A DNA stretch of 64,000 nucleotides from Carboxylicivirga litoralis (lineage in GTDB: Bacteria > Bacteroidota > Bacteroidia > Bacteroidales > Marinilabiliaceae). Under the pieces are notes generated by a model that was not told the DNA's origin, did not search any database, and saw only the letters and a list, made by a program, of their open reading frames with translations. A program made the position numbers and the translations under genes. The DNA is taken from NCBI RefSeq assembly GCF_025499605.1, contig NZ_JAFMVC010000022.1, forward strand, positions 1-64,000, in the 5' to 3' direction. This document shows, one piece after another, positions 19,020 through 26,717 of the stretch; position 1 is the first letter of the stretch, and every line of letters starts with the position of its first letter.

Positions 19020-19784
19020 ATGTTTTTCTTACTATCTAAAATATTAAGCTTTTTACTGATTCCATTTAATTGGTGCGTGCTGTTAATTTTAGTAGCAATC
19101 ATTTTTAAATCAAAACGCACAAAAAAACAGGCATTGTATTCTGCCACCATCATTTTCCTCATATTTTCCAACTCCTTTTTATTTCAAAAAGTATTGAAAG
19201 CCTGGGAATACACGGCAAAATCATTGCAGCATGAACAAACCCAAACAAAACCCTTGCTTATTTTAGGCGGCTTATCAAATTATGAAGATGCCACGCAGCG
19301 GATTCATTTCAAAGAAGCCAGCGACCGTTTGTTGCAAGCAGTACTGCTTCAAAAAAAGAATCCGGAACGCTTGATTATTATCAGTGGAGGTTCGGCAGAA
19401 ATTTACTTTGAAGAACGTCCTGAAGCTGATTACTTGCAGGAATACCTGGTTAGCATTGGTATCGATTCAACTAAAATCCTCTTTGAAAAGCAATCGAGAA
19501 ACACACACGAGAATGCCTTCTACTCTGCTGCTTTATTCGATAGTTTGTCAATTAATAAAGATATATCACTGATTACTTCAGCATTTCATATGAGACGCGC
19601 CAAAGCCTGTTTTGAAAAGCAAGGCTTCCAGGTAGATGCCGTTTCCACACATATACTTAGCAACTACAAGCCTCTTAAACCAGCCGATTACTTCATGCCA
19701 TCACTCTCCACTCTTCAGTTGTGGCCTCTTATTTTAAAAGAATGGATGGGAATATTGATGTATAAGCTGAAAGGATTTATTTAA
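19020..19784 (+). CDS. YdcF/ElyC-like (DUF218) membrane-anchored protein
   Basis: A 254-residue protein with two N-terminal hydrophobic segments (about residues 1-22 and 38-60) followed by a DUF218 domain. The domain motifs are KPLLILGGLSNYEDA, LIIISGGSAEIYFEE, FEKQSRNTHENAFYSA and LITSAFHMRRAKACFEKQG. ElyC and SanA, which share this fold, act in envelope-polysaccharide and peptidoglycan homeostasis in E. coli. The catalytic role of the family is not settled. It is divergent from the nitroreductase gene. Confidence 0.85.
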   Translation: MFFLLSKILSFLLIPFNWCVLLILVAIIFKSKRTKKQALYSATIIFLIFSNSFLFQKVLKAWEYTAKSLQHEQTQTKPLLILGGLSNYEDATQRIHFKEASDRLLQAVLLQKKNPERLIIISGGSAEIYFEERPEADYLQEYLVSIGIDSTKILFEKQSRNTHENAFYSAALFDSLSINKDISLITSAFHMRRAKACFEKQGFQVDAVSTHILSNYKPLKPADYFMPSLSTLQLWPLILKEWMGILMYKLKGFI

Positions 19785-19880
19785 GTTAATTAGGCTAATA
19801 GAGCATTAGGTCGATAGATTATTAGAGCTTACTCTTCTAATGACCTTCTGATCTAACGACCTCTTTACAAGCTACCCGCC

Positions 19881-19929
19881 TCTTCCGTCTTCCGTCTTCT
19901 GTCTTCTGTCTTCTGTCTTCCGTCTTCTA
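19881..19929. repeat. Seven tandem heptamers (TCTTCYG)
   Basis: Seven perfect-length 7-bp units run without interruption: TCTTCCG x2, TCTTCTG x3, TCTTCCG, and TCTTCTA. The last unit includes the TAG stop codon of the minus-strand barrel gene (19929-19927). The preceding stretch (19785-19880) holds further short GGTCGATAG/CGACCT inverted repeats. It is a slippage-prone simple repeat in the 3' untranslated region. Confidence 0.9.
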
Positions 19930-20472
19930 GATCCCTACTCCAAAACCAACGCTTAAGATCGGTTCCCAGGCTTTGTAAGGCGAATACTGATGTTGTAACA
20001 CATCAAATAAAACTTGAACGGAAAAGAAACTACGCTCACTTATCATCTTACGATAGCCACCACCAAAATAAATAAATGGAACAAAGTTTCTTTCTTTTGT
20101 TGCTAAAGTTACGTAGCGCTCCATGCTATAACCTGCAAACTCACCATGCGCAAATACGGTTGGTCTGATGTTATATTGTGCAAACAACCGACCTCCATAC
20201 TGGTTATAAGTTAGAGACGGATCATATCTTTTATCTTTGGTATATTGATATTCAATCCCCAATCCTGCATACACTTTAGGGTTTAATCGCGCTCCAATAA
20301 CCGGGCTGACAATTAAGTTTGTATAATCGCCGAATGACAGACCAATGCTGCCTCCGGTAAACAACTTATCCCTAAATGATTTTCTTTCATCATCTTTCAC
20401 CTCTTGCGCAACAGCACCAAGCTGAATGGTAAATAGCAAAGCTATTAATGCGATAACATTAACATTTTTCAT
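19927..20472 (-). CDS. Small outer-membrane barrel-like protein
   Basis: A 181-residue protein with a signal peptide (MKNVNVIALIALLFTIQLGAVAQ) and alternating strand patterns with many Tyr and Gly residues (GIEYQYTK, YFGGGYRKM), ending in SVGFGVGI. It looks like a small 8-strand beta-barrel of the outer membrane, but no named family was recognised. The ATG at 20472 is chosen over one 10 codons upstream because it starts the signal peptide and avoids overlap with the previous gene, which ends 10 nt before. The two form a likely operon. Confidence 0.65.
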   Translation of the reverse strand: MKNVNVIALIALLFTIQLGAVAQEVKDDERKSFRDKLFTGGSIGLSFGDYTNLIVSPVIGARLNPKVYAGLGIEYQYTKDKRYDPSLTYNQYGGRLFAQYNIRPTVFAHGEFAGYSMERYVTLATKERNFVPFIYFGGGYRKMISERSFFSVQVLFDVLQHQYSPYKAWEPILSVGFGVGI

Positions 20473-20482
20473 AGCAGTAGGA

Positions 20483-20680
20483 TTAAATACAGCCACAAAC
20501 AAAGCCGTCGGCTAAACCTTCAAGCAGTTCTTTTGCCTTTTCATTCTCTTCATCAGAGCCTTTACAGCTTTGACAAACAGGCAAATTCACCTGTTCATGA
20601 TAGCTTACTTTATCATCGTGAATAGCAGCATTACAAACAAAGCATTTAAACAACTTGTTATTATTTGATATCTGTGGCAT
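20483..20680 (-). CDS. Small protein with paired CxxC motifs (putative zinc ribbon)
   Basis: A 65-residue protein with CFVC near residue 13, CQSC near residue 36 and a C-terminal CGC, followed only by Ile. Two CxxC knuckles 20 residues apart are the usual spacing for a structural zinc site. The acidic, Lys-rich linker (GSDEENEKAKELLEGL) is likely helical. Not a family I recognise. It is the upstream gene of a pair with the barrel protein. A -7 box candidate (TATTTTTG, minus, 20715-20708) lies about 30 nt upstream. Confidence 0.6.
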   Translation of the reverse strand: MPQISNNNKLFKCFVCNAAIHDDKVSYHEQVNLPVCQSCKGSDEENEKAKELLEGLADGFVCGCI

Positions 20681-20825
20681 ATTATTTGGTTACAAATAAA
20701 CTGTTTACAAAAATATAACATTTCAATTGAATGTGCGAAATAAAGAAATATGTAATTAAAGCAGGATTATTCCTGATGAAGTCATATTTTTAAATAACAA
20801 TGTTTTAACCTTAAATAATGAAATT

Positions 20826-21359
20826 ATGAAATCGCTTATTAATCTTCTCGTATTATCAGCTCTAATGGTCATACCATTGGAGAATATGAATGCGCAAAAA
20901 CAAAAAAAGAAAAACAAAAAAGAGCGACGTTTGGAGCAATTTGCTGAAACACAAAAATTATTCGATAGCAAGGCTTTTATTTTCGTTCCCGACAGAGCTT
21001 TTCCTCAGGGAGGGCGTTCCATTGATTTGACAACCAATTATGGTTTCATTAAAGTCATGGGCTCTGAAACCGAAGGTGACATGCCATTTTTCGGGCGTGG
21101 TTTTTCCGTACCATATGGTAGCGGTAGCGGTATAAAATTCGATAAAACCAGTATTAAAAATGAAAAGGTTGAGCTAAATGAGAAGAAAATGAGAATCTCC
21201 TACAGCTTTGAAGCTCAGGGCGAGAATGATACATTCCGTATTAATATGGATATTTCATACAGCGGCAATACTTCGGTCAACATTATTAGCAACAACCGCA
21301 GTAGCATCAGTTATAGTGGCCAAATATCGAAACTGGAAGAAAAGAAAGAAAAAGAATAA
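20826..21359 (+). CDS. DUF4251 domain protein
   Basis: A 177-residue exported protein: a signal peptide with a late hydrophobic stretch (MKSLINLLVLSALMVIPLENMNAQ), a very basic KQKKKNKKERR segment, then the DUF4251 domain. Recognisable parts are FDSKAFIFVPDRAFPQGGRSIDLTTNYGFIKV, GFSVPYGSGSGIKF and the strand-rich C-terminal half. The family is common in Bacteroidota and its function is unknown. It ends in a charged EEKKEKE tail. Closed by the shared terminator at 21383-21416. Confidence 0.82.
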   Translation: MKSLINLLVLSALMVIPLENMNAQKQKKKNKKERRLEQFAETQKLFDSKAFIFVPDRAFPQGGRSIDLTTNYGFIKVMGSETEGDMPFFGRGFSVPYGSGSGIKFDKTSIKNEKVELNEKKMRISYSFEAQGENDTFRINMDISYSGNTSVNIISNNRSSISYSGQISKLEEKKEKE

Positions 21360-21382
21360 AATAGAATTTGTGCTAAAAACAA

Positions 21383-21416
21383 ATGGGGAGACTATCAACA
21401 ATGACAGTCTCCCCAT
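21383..21416. terminator. Bidirectional terminator
   Basis: ATGGGGAGACT(A)TC and GACAGTCTCCCCAT form a strong GC-rich stem with a short loop, flanked by A-rich sequence on the left and T-rich on the right. It separates the converging DUF4251 and GH13 genes. Confidence 0.85.
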
Positions 21417-21438
21417 TTTTATGAACCATTAATCAATA

Positions 21439-23109
21439 TTATTTACCCAGCAAAAGGATATCAAAGTCGGTAGAAACAGACACCTCATTATTTCTGACCT
21501 CAACTGTTTTGCCAGAGTAGTAATCTTTTACAACATCTCCATTGGCAAATACTCCAGCTACATTAACCGTCTTTTCACCTTTAGCTAAATCAAGGCCAAC
21601 AACCACTTTATCGCTGTAAGATCCAGATGCGTATTCTCGTTTAAAGTAGTATGGCTCTTCACTTATCATCTGATGAAAACCAGCTCCCACTGAAGGATGA
21701 GCAGCCCTGAATTGGCCAAGCTTTTGCCAATGTGTCAAAATAGCTTTCATCGGCACGCCGTTCACCTCTTTATTAGCTTCCAGCTCTTCCCAATTCATAA
21801 ACGAACGTAGCGTAGCATCACCAATCGTTCCATCAATTTCCAGGCTACGACCTGTTTCATCGCCATAATACACCTGTGATGAACCTGGACATAACAACAG
21901 TTTTGTACCAGCCTCAATGGTTTTAGTTCGTTGTTTGTCAAATGGTCCACCATCATCGTGTGAAGTGGCATAATTAACTATTATCTGCCCTTTTAAAGGA
22001 CCATTAAGAGCTGTACTGTATTTTGTAAAAATCTCTTCGTATGATTTAGTAGCATCGTACTTAAACTCAAAGTTGATTAGCCCCTGCATGCCATGAGCAA
22101 AGTAATCCACCTTGCGATCACCAAAGTCGAACCAACGTCCACCTGAAATACCATAGTTGTATACTTCTCCAAAAGCATAAAAGTCATTGTTATCCATCAC
22201 CAAATCAGGGTTAGCTGCTTTCCAGTCGGCAAACGCTTTAACCGCTTCTTTCCACAAGACAGACCACACATCCTCCTCGGTATGTTTTACTGTATCAAGA
22301 CGGAAGGCATCAATACCATATTTGCGTATATAGTCGGTTAACCACTTAATAATATAATAGCGTGGTGTGCGCGGATAACCAGTGGCACTAAAAAAAGCAT
22401 CCAATTCTTCCATTTCTTTTTCTAAACGACCTTCATCGGCCCATTTATCCATCAACGCTTTTGGCAGTTCAACTTCCTGGGTACTATTCGTTAAAATATC
22501 AGGCAGATTTTCAACTAAAGTACATGTAACAGTCGACTCATAATCCTGGTAACGACACTGAGGTTCGGTGCGCACCCATCCATCGCTCCAAACAGGATCT
22601 TGCGATGTAACCGGGCCAGTGTGGTTAATCACCACATCTAACACAACTCGAATTCCATGCTCGTGTGCCGTTTGAACCAACTCACTCAATTCAGCTTCGT
22701 TTCCAAAATTCGGCTCTAAAGCTGTCCAGTCTTTGGCCCAATAACCATGAAAACCATAAGTAACACCTGTTCCCTCATCAACCGAACCATGGATTTGCTC
22801 CACAACCGGACTAAACCAAATGGCATTAATACCTAAATCGGTAAAATAACCTTCTTTGATTTTTTGAGTGATTCCCTTTAAGTCACCTCCCATAAAACCA
22901 CGCAATGTACCAGTCTCTTCGTTACGATTAAAATTCATATCGTTTGAAGGATTGCCGTTGTTAAAACGGTCGGTTAACAAAAAGTAAATGTTTGCGTTCT
23001 CCCAAACAAAAGGCACTTCAGCTGTTTCCGTAACCTTGGTAGTTTCTTTGGTTAAACATGAAGTAATGGTAAGTGCTACCAATAAGGATAGCGTAAATAG
23101 GCTCTTCAT
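21439..23109 (-). CDS. GH13 alpha-amylase family lipoprotein
   Basis: A 556-residue exported glycoside hydrolase. The start at 23109 gives a compact lipoprotein signal (MKSLFTLSLLVALTITSC); an ATG seven codons upstream (23130) is the alternative. GH13 motifs are complete: VVLDVVINH, DAFRLDTVKH (nucleophile Asp), FYAFGEVYNYG (acid/base Glu) and NYATSHDDG (transition-state Asp). A C-terminal beta domain follows. It probably cleaves alpha-1,4-glucans at the cell surface or in the periplasm. It is not part of a visible susCD-type polysaccharide locus, so its substrate supply is unclear. Confidence 0.93.
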   Translation of the reverse strand: MKSLFTLSLLVALTITSCLTKETTKVTETAEVPFVWENANIYFLLTDRFNNGNPSNDMNFNRNEETGTLRGFMGGDLKGITQKIKEGYFTDLGINAIWFSPVVEQIHGSVDEGTGVTYGFHGYWAKDWTALEPNFGNEAELSELVQTAHEHGIRVVLDVVINHTGPVTSQDPVWSDGWVRTEPQCRYQDYESTVTCTLVENLPDILTNSTQEVELPKALMDKWADEGRLEKEMEELDAFFSATGYPRTPRYYIIKWLTDYIRKYGIDAFRLDTVKHTEEDVWSVLWKEAVKAFADWKAANPDLVMDNNDFYAFGEVYNYGISGGRWFDFGDRKVDYFAHGMQGLINFEFKYDATKSYEEIFTKYSTALNGPLKGQIIVNYATSHDDGGPFDKQRTKTIEAGTKLLLCPGSSQVYYGDETGRSLEIDGTIGDATLRSFMNWEELEANKEVNGVPMKAILTHWQKLGQFRAAHPSVGAGFHQMISEEPYYFKREYASGSYSDKVVVGLDLAKGEKTVNVAGVFANGDVVKDYYSGKTVEVRNNEVSVSTDFDILLLGK

Positions 23110-23365
23110 AATCTTTTCAATTAGTTTCATGTAAAATTAAGAAAGGCAATTCACACTTGCCTCATTATCTTTATCTCAGAAAAAATAACAAACCACACTA
23201 TCACTTGATTTTCTGAATATTACATAAACAACTCCTCTTGTTAATTGGAACTTAAAGTCGTTCCGAAAAGGTTTGCAGAAAATCATCAATATTGACTCTT
23301 TACCCTACAGTTATGATAAAATAACTACATTTATCGCTCGAAATACCTTAACTAAAATAGCAGTC

Positions 23366-24103
23366 ATGAAGAAGTCGACACAACTAAAAATGAAGTACAC
23401 GGTTACTTCTGCCGATACAGATATGTTCTCCAGATTACGACCAAGTGCTTTGGTTAATTACCTGATTCAATCGGCCATAAACTCTGCTGAAGATTTAGGA
23501 TTTGGATTTAACGAGCTAAAAAAAGAACACTTATTTTGGGTATTAAACCGACTGACTGTTGAGATATATCGTCCGCTTCAATGGAATGAACAAATTGAAG
23601 TAGAAACATGGCCCAAAAACATCGAACGCATCTTTTATATTCGTGATTTTGTGGTGAGAGATGCTCAAAACAACATCGTTGCAAAAGCCAGTTCGGCCTG
23701 GCTGGCCATTGACCTGACAACCAAACGCCCTTCGAATTTCAACAAAGAGAAAATGGATGTTTTTACCGCATTAAAAGAGGTAAATGCGTTGGATTATTCT
23801 CCTGAAAAACTTGGAGTAATAGAAAAGCAGTCTGAGTACAATGTAACGCCTACATATTTTGATATTGACCTAAACAAGCATGTTACATCGACACGCTACA
23901 TCGACTGGATGATGGATACTTTATCTGTTGATTTCCACAAAGACCACTACCCTAAATCACTTTCTATTAACTACATGAAAGAGACCATGATTGGTGAAAC
24001 CATTGCACTTTCATGTCAAGTGAATGAAAATATGCATTCATGCGAAGGTTTTAACCCAGCACAGAATAAAGTAGCCTTTAGGGCTAAGGTCGAATTTGAA
24101 TAA
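23366..24103 (+). CDS. Acyl-ACP thioesterase (FatA/FatB-like)
   Basis: A 245-residue double-hotdog thioesterase that releases fatty acids from acyl carrier protein. The N-terminal hotdog contains DMFSRLRPSALVNYLIQSAINSAEDLGFG and ELKKEHLFWVLNRLTVEIYRPLQWNEQIEVETWP. The second hotdog has DIDLNKHVTSTRYIDWMMD, the position of the catalytic Asn-His/Asp signature in the plant-type family. The ATG at 23366 is preferred over an upstream in-frame TTG (23273), since the longer N-terminus has no family similarity. It converges on the radical SAM gene, 1 nt apart. Confidence 0.88.
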   Translation: MKKSTQLKMKYTVTSADTDMFSRLRPSALVNYLIQSAINSAEDLGFGFNELKKEHLFWVLNRLTVEIYRPLQWNEQIEVETWPKNIERIFYIRDFVVRDAQNNIVAKASSAWLAIDLTTKRPSNFNKEKMDVFTALKEVNALDYSPEKLGVIEKQSEYNVTPTYFDIDLNKHVTSTRYIDWMMDTLSVDFHKDHYPKSLSINYMKETMIGETIALSCQVNENMHSCEGFNPAQNKVAFRAKVEFE

Positions 24104-24104
24104 T

Positions 24105-26288
24105 TTAAACGATTACTAAGCCTGCTGCTTTCAACTGCGAAAAGGTATAACTGTTGATAAACTTATTAAAATTACCCAACTGATTAGCTTCATAATCCTG
24201 TTGAAACGATTTGAAATTGAGTGGCTCTTCACCTAACGAAGCTTTACTCAGGATGTTTTTTAACCAATATCCCAATGACCCTTTTGTTGTAAGCTGTACA
24301 TGCGTTTTCGCTGAGAATAAAATTAGCTCAGTCATTTGCACTTCTTTTTTGCCTTTTCTTTTTGTGAATGGCTTTAGCAATGGCTCTTTGGCTAACCATA
24401 TAACTCTGCTGTTTTCTTTGATGCGAATATCATCCGAAAGTTTACTCTCAATATAATCTGCCGGAAGAGTTGTTTTTGGCACTTTAAACTCAAACCATTC
24501 TGATAATGGCCAATCAAAACAAAGGCCATGCATATAGTTGTAAAGGGCTTTTTTTAAGCCTTCTCCAAACTGCTCATGAATAGCACCTGCTTTATCAATG
24601 AACTCCAAATCATTATTAGCAAAAGTCCCGTCTAAGCCATTTGTAATCGAAACGTTATAGGCATCAGGGTTGAGGCCAACCGGGCTGTGCGCCGTTAATG
24701 CAAACTGATGCCAAAAACCTGAGTTAACGATGCCTAACTCAAACAACTGACGCACTACCTCAAGCGAATCTATCGTTTCTTGTGCTGTTTGCGACGGAAA
24801 GCCATACATCAGATAGGCATGCACCATGATGCCAGCTTCTGTAAGGCTGGCTGTTACATTACTGACCTGCTCAATGCTGACTCCTTTCTTAATCAACTTT
24901 AATATTCTGTCCGATGCGACTTCCAACCCTCCCGCTACTGCAATACAACCGCTCTGTTTCAACAAAAGACATAAATCTGCAGTGAAGCTCTTTTCAAAAC
25001 GAATATTCGTCCACCATACCACCTTTAAGTTGCGCTTTATAATCTCGATAGCCAACTCTTTTAATAAAGCCGGAGGTGCTGCTTCATCAACAAAATGAAA
25101 ACCATGCTTTCCTGTTTGCTCTATCAGGGTTTCCATACGATCAACAATGATGCTGACCGAATTGGGTTCAAACCGCTTGATATAATCCAGGGAACCGTCA
25201 CAAAAAGTACATCTTCCCCAGTAACAACCATGTGCAAGCGTCAGCTTAAGCCACTGCCCGTCAGACCAAAGACGAAACATGGGGTTAGCTGTTTCTAGCA
25301 CCGAAATATACTTGTTCCAATCTAAATCAGAGTAGTCTGGAGTTCCAAGCTCTACCTGCGAAGCATCAGGTTCTTTTGCCCCGTCGATCAACTCTACTCC
25401 TTTGGCTGTACAAACAATAGTGCGCTTTAATTCTGATTGTTTACGTTTCCCTTCTATCTGTTCAAGCAGGCATGTTATCGGCATTTCCCCATCATCAAGG
25501 GTTATATAATCGCAGAATTGAAAAACACGTTCATCTTTTAAATCGCGCAATTCAGTATTTACAAACCCTCCTCCCAAAGAAATTTTAGCTTGAGGATGGT
25601 ATTTCCTAATAAACTGACCAACTCTTAAAGCACCTAATAAATTACCCGGAAATGGAATTGATAACAAAACCAGCTCAGGCTGAAATTCTTGCATCAAACA
25701 GCGAAGTTCATCCACCAATATCTCTTCTATGAAACTCAGCGGTTCTTGCAGTCTTTCATACAGTTCATCGAAGCATGAGGCCGATCGCCCCAGGCGCTCT
25801 GCATATCGGCTAAAACCAAAATTAGAATCAACAACTTCGACAATAAAATCAGATAAATCTTCAAGAAATAACGTACAATAATGCTTGGCCTTATCTAGCA
25901 ATCCCATTGTACCAAACGTATCAGCTTCATCTTGTAAATGATTGAAACGACTTGCTTCGGGCAAAACATTCCCTTGAGTGATATTTTGCGCGTCCAACAC
26001 TGTTGGTTCGCGCAAAAACTCCATCACACGCTCAATACTGTTTACATATTCTTCTCTTAACCAATAAATACGATGCGCATTTTCACTTACTATGTTTCGT
26101 TCATCAACCTGACCAAATAAGCGACTCAATCCTTGATGACTAAACAATCGGTGAATAACATCAATACCTAAATCGGCTTGAAATGAATCAACCTTTAAAG
26201 TGTTTAGATAACCTTTTAAGTAGGCTGTTGCCGGATACGGTGTATTTAGTTGTGTAAACGGAGGTGTGATGAGTAAGACTTGTGCCAT
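24105..26288 (-). CDS. B12-binding-domain radical SAM protein
   Basis: A 727-residue protein with an N-terminal Rossmann-like cobalamin-binding region (LLITPPFTQLNTPYPATAYLKGYL; PELVLLSIPFPGNLLGALRVGQFIRKYHPQAKISLGGG) and a radical SAM barrel. The cluster motif is C355-x4-C360-x2-C363 (HGCYWGRCTFCDG), one residue longer than the canonical Cx3Cx2C. A long C-terminal region (about 200 residues) follows the barrel. The usual DxHxxG B12 ligand motif is not evident, so cobalamin binding is uncertain. Related proteins are methylases or tailoring enzymes of unknown substrate. No precursor peptide or pathway gene is adjacent. Confidence 0.8.
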   Translation of the reverse strand: MAQVLLITPPFTQLNTPYPATAYLKGYLNTLKVDSFQADLGIDVIHRLFSHQGLSRLFGQVDERNIVSENAHRIYWLREEYVNSIERVMEFLREPTVLDAQNITQGNVLPEASRFNHLQDEADTFGTMGLLDKAKHYCTLFLEDLSDFIVEVVDSNFGFSRYAERLGRSASCFDELYERLQEPLSFIEEILVDELRCLMQEFQPELVLLSIPFPGNLLGALRVGQFIRKYHPQAKISLGGGFVNTELRDLKDERVFQFCDYITLDDGEMPITCLLEQIEGKRKQSELKRTIVCTAKGVELIDGAKEPDASQVELGTPDYSDLDWNKYISVLETANPMFRLWSDGQWLKLTLAHGCYWGRCTFCDGSLDYIKRFEPNSVSIIVDRMETLIEQTGKHGFHFVDEAAPPALLKELAIEIIKRNLKVVWWTNIRFEKSFTADLCLLLKQSGCIAVAGGLEVASDRILKLIKKGVSIEQVSNVTASLTEAGIMVHAYLMYGFPSQTAQETIDSLEVVRQLFELGIVNSGFWHQFALTAHSPVGLNPDAYNVSITNGLDGTFANNDLEFIDKAGAIHEQFGEGLKKALYNYMHGLCFDWPLSEWFEFKVPKTTLPADYIESKLSDDIRIKENSRVIWLAKEPLLKPFTKRKGKKEVQMTELILFSAKTHVQLTTKGSLGYWLKNILSKASLGEEPLNFKSFQQDYEANQLGNFNKFINSYTFSQLKAAGLVIV

Positions 26289-26580
26289 AAACGTTATTTA
26301 ATCATGTAAAAATAAAGAAATAGACGAACTAACTCTATTTCCTTTTAATGACATCATAATTCTGTATAAAACAACCAAGTATACTTCCTGCACCACACAC
26401 CATTAATTCTGGCTATATATAAATACCAATTTGTCTTTTTTATAATAATTTATTGAAACTTTTACACAACAGTGGCGTAGTAGTAGCTGGTTGTCCGGCA
26501 AAAGCAATCAAAATAAGGGGAATTTGAAAACAACATTCAGAAGAATTAAAAAGAAACAATTGATATTGTATTGGGATAGA

Positions 26581-26599
26581 ACTGTCTGTATCAAACAGT
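26581..26599. promoter_or_regulatory. Inverted repeat ACTGT(N9)ACAGT
   Basis: ACTGTCTGTATCAAACAGT is a dyad with 5-bp arms about 120 nt before the receptor gene. Its right half, TATCAAACAGTCA, recurs in the dyad at 45759-45775 upstream of the SulP gene, suggesting a shared regulator. Confidence 0.35.
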
Positions 26600-26662
26600 C
26601 AATAATTAGTATTTCAAAAAGGTTATATCAACCTGCATTTAATTAAAACATTATTCAAAACT

Positions 26663-26686
26663 CTTTAGCCATTTATCGTGCTAAAG
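26663..26686. promoter_or_regulatory. Inverted repeat CTTTAGC(N10)GCTAAAG
   Basis: A perfect 7-bp dyad with 10-nt spacing, 32 nt before the receptor ATG. It could be an operator or a leader hairpin. Confidence 0.35.
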
Positions 26687-26717
26687 TGATTATTAATCTA
26701 ACAAACTCATATTTATT

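Larger units (their letters stand above)
26289..26717. other. Intergenic region upstream of the TonB-dependent receptor
   Basis: About 430 nt with no reading frame. It holds two inverted repeats: ACTGT(N9)ACAGT at 26581-26599, and CTTTAGC(N10)GCTAAAG at 26663-26686, close to the receptor start. I looked for cobalamin and TPP aptamer motifs and found none. Control of the receptor by a repressor or iron/nutrient regulator at these dyads is possible. Confidence 0.55.

Noticed and set aside
19881-19929. CRISPR-like array
   Set aside because: Units are 7 bp without spacers and no cas genes are present; it is a simple tandem repeat.
26450-26640. Riboswitch before the TonB-dependent receptor
   Set aside because: The AGTGGC and CCGG words recall cobalamin aptamer parts, but the ordered conserved boxes seen at 63250-63418 are missing.
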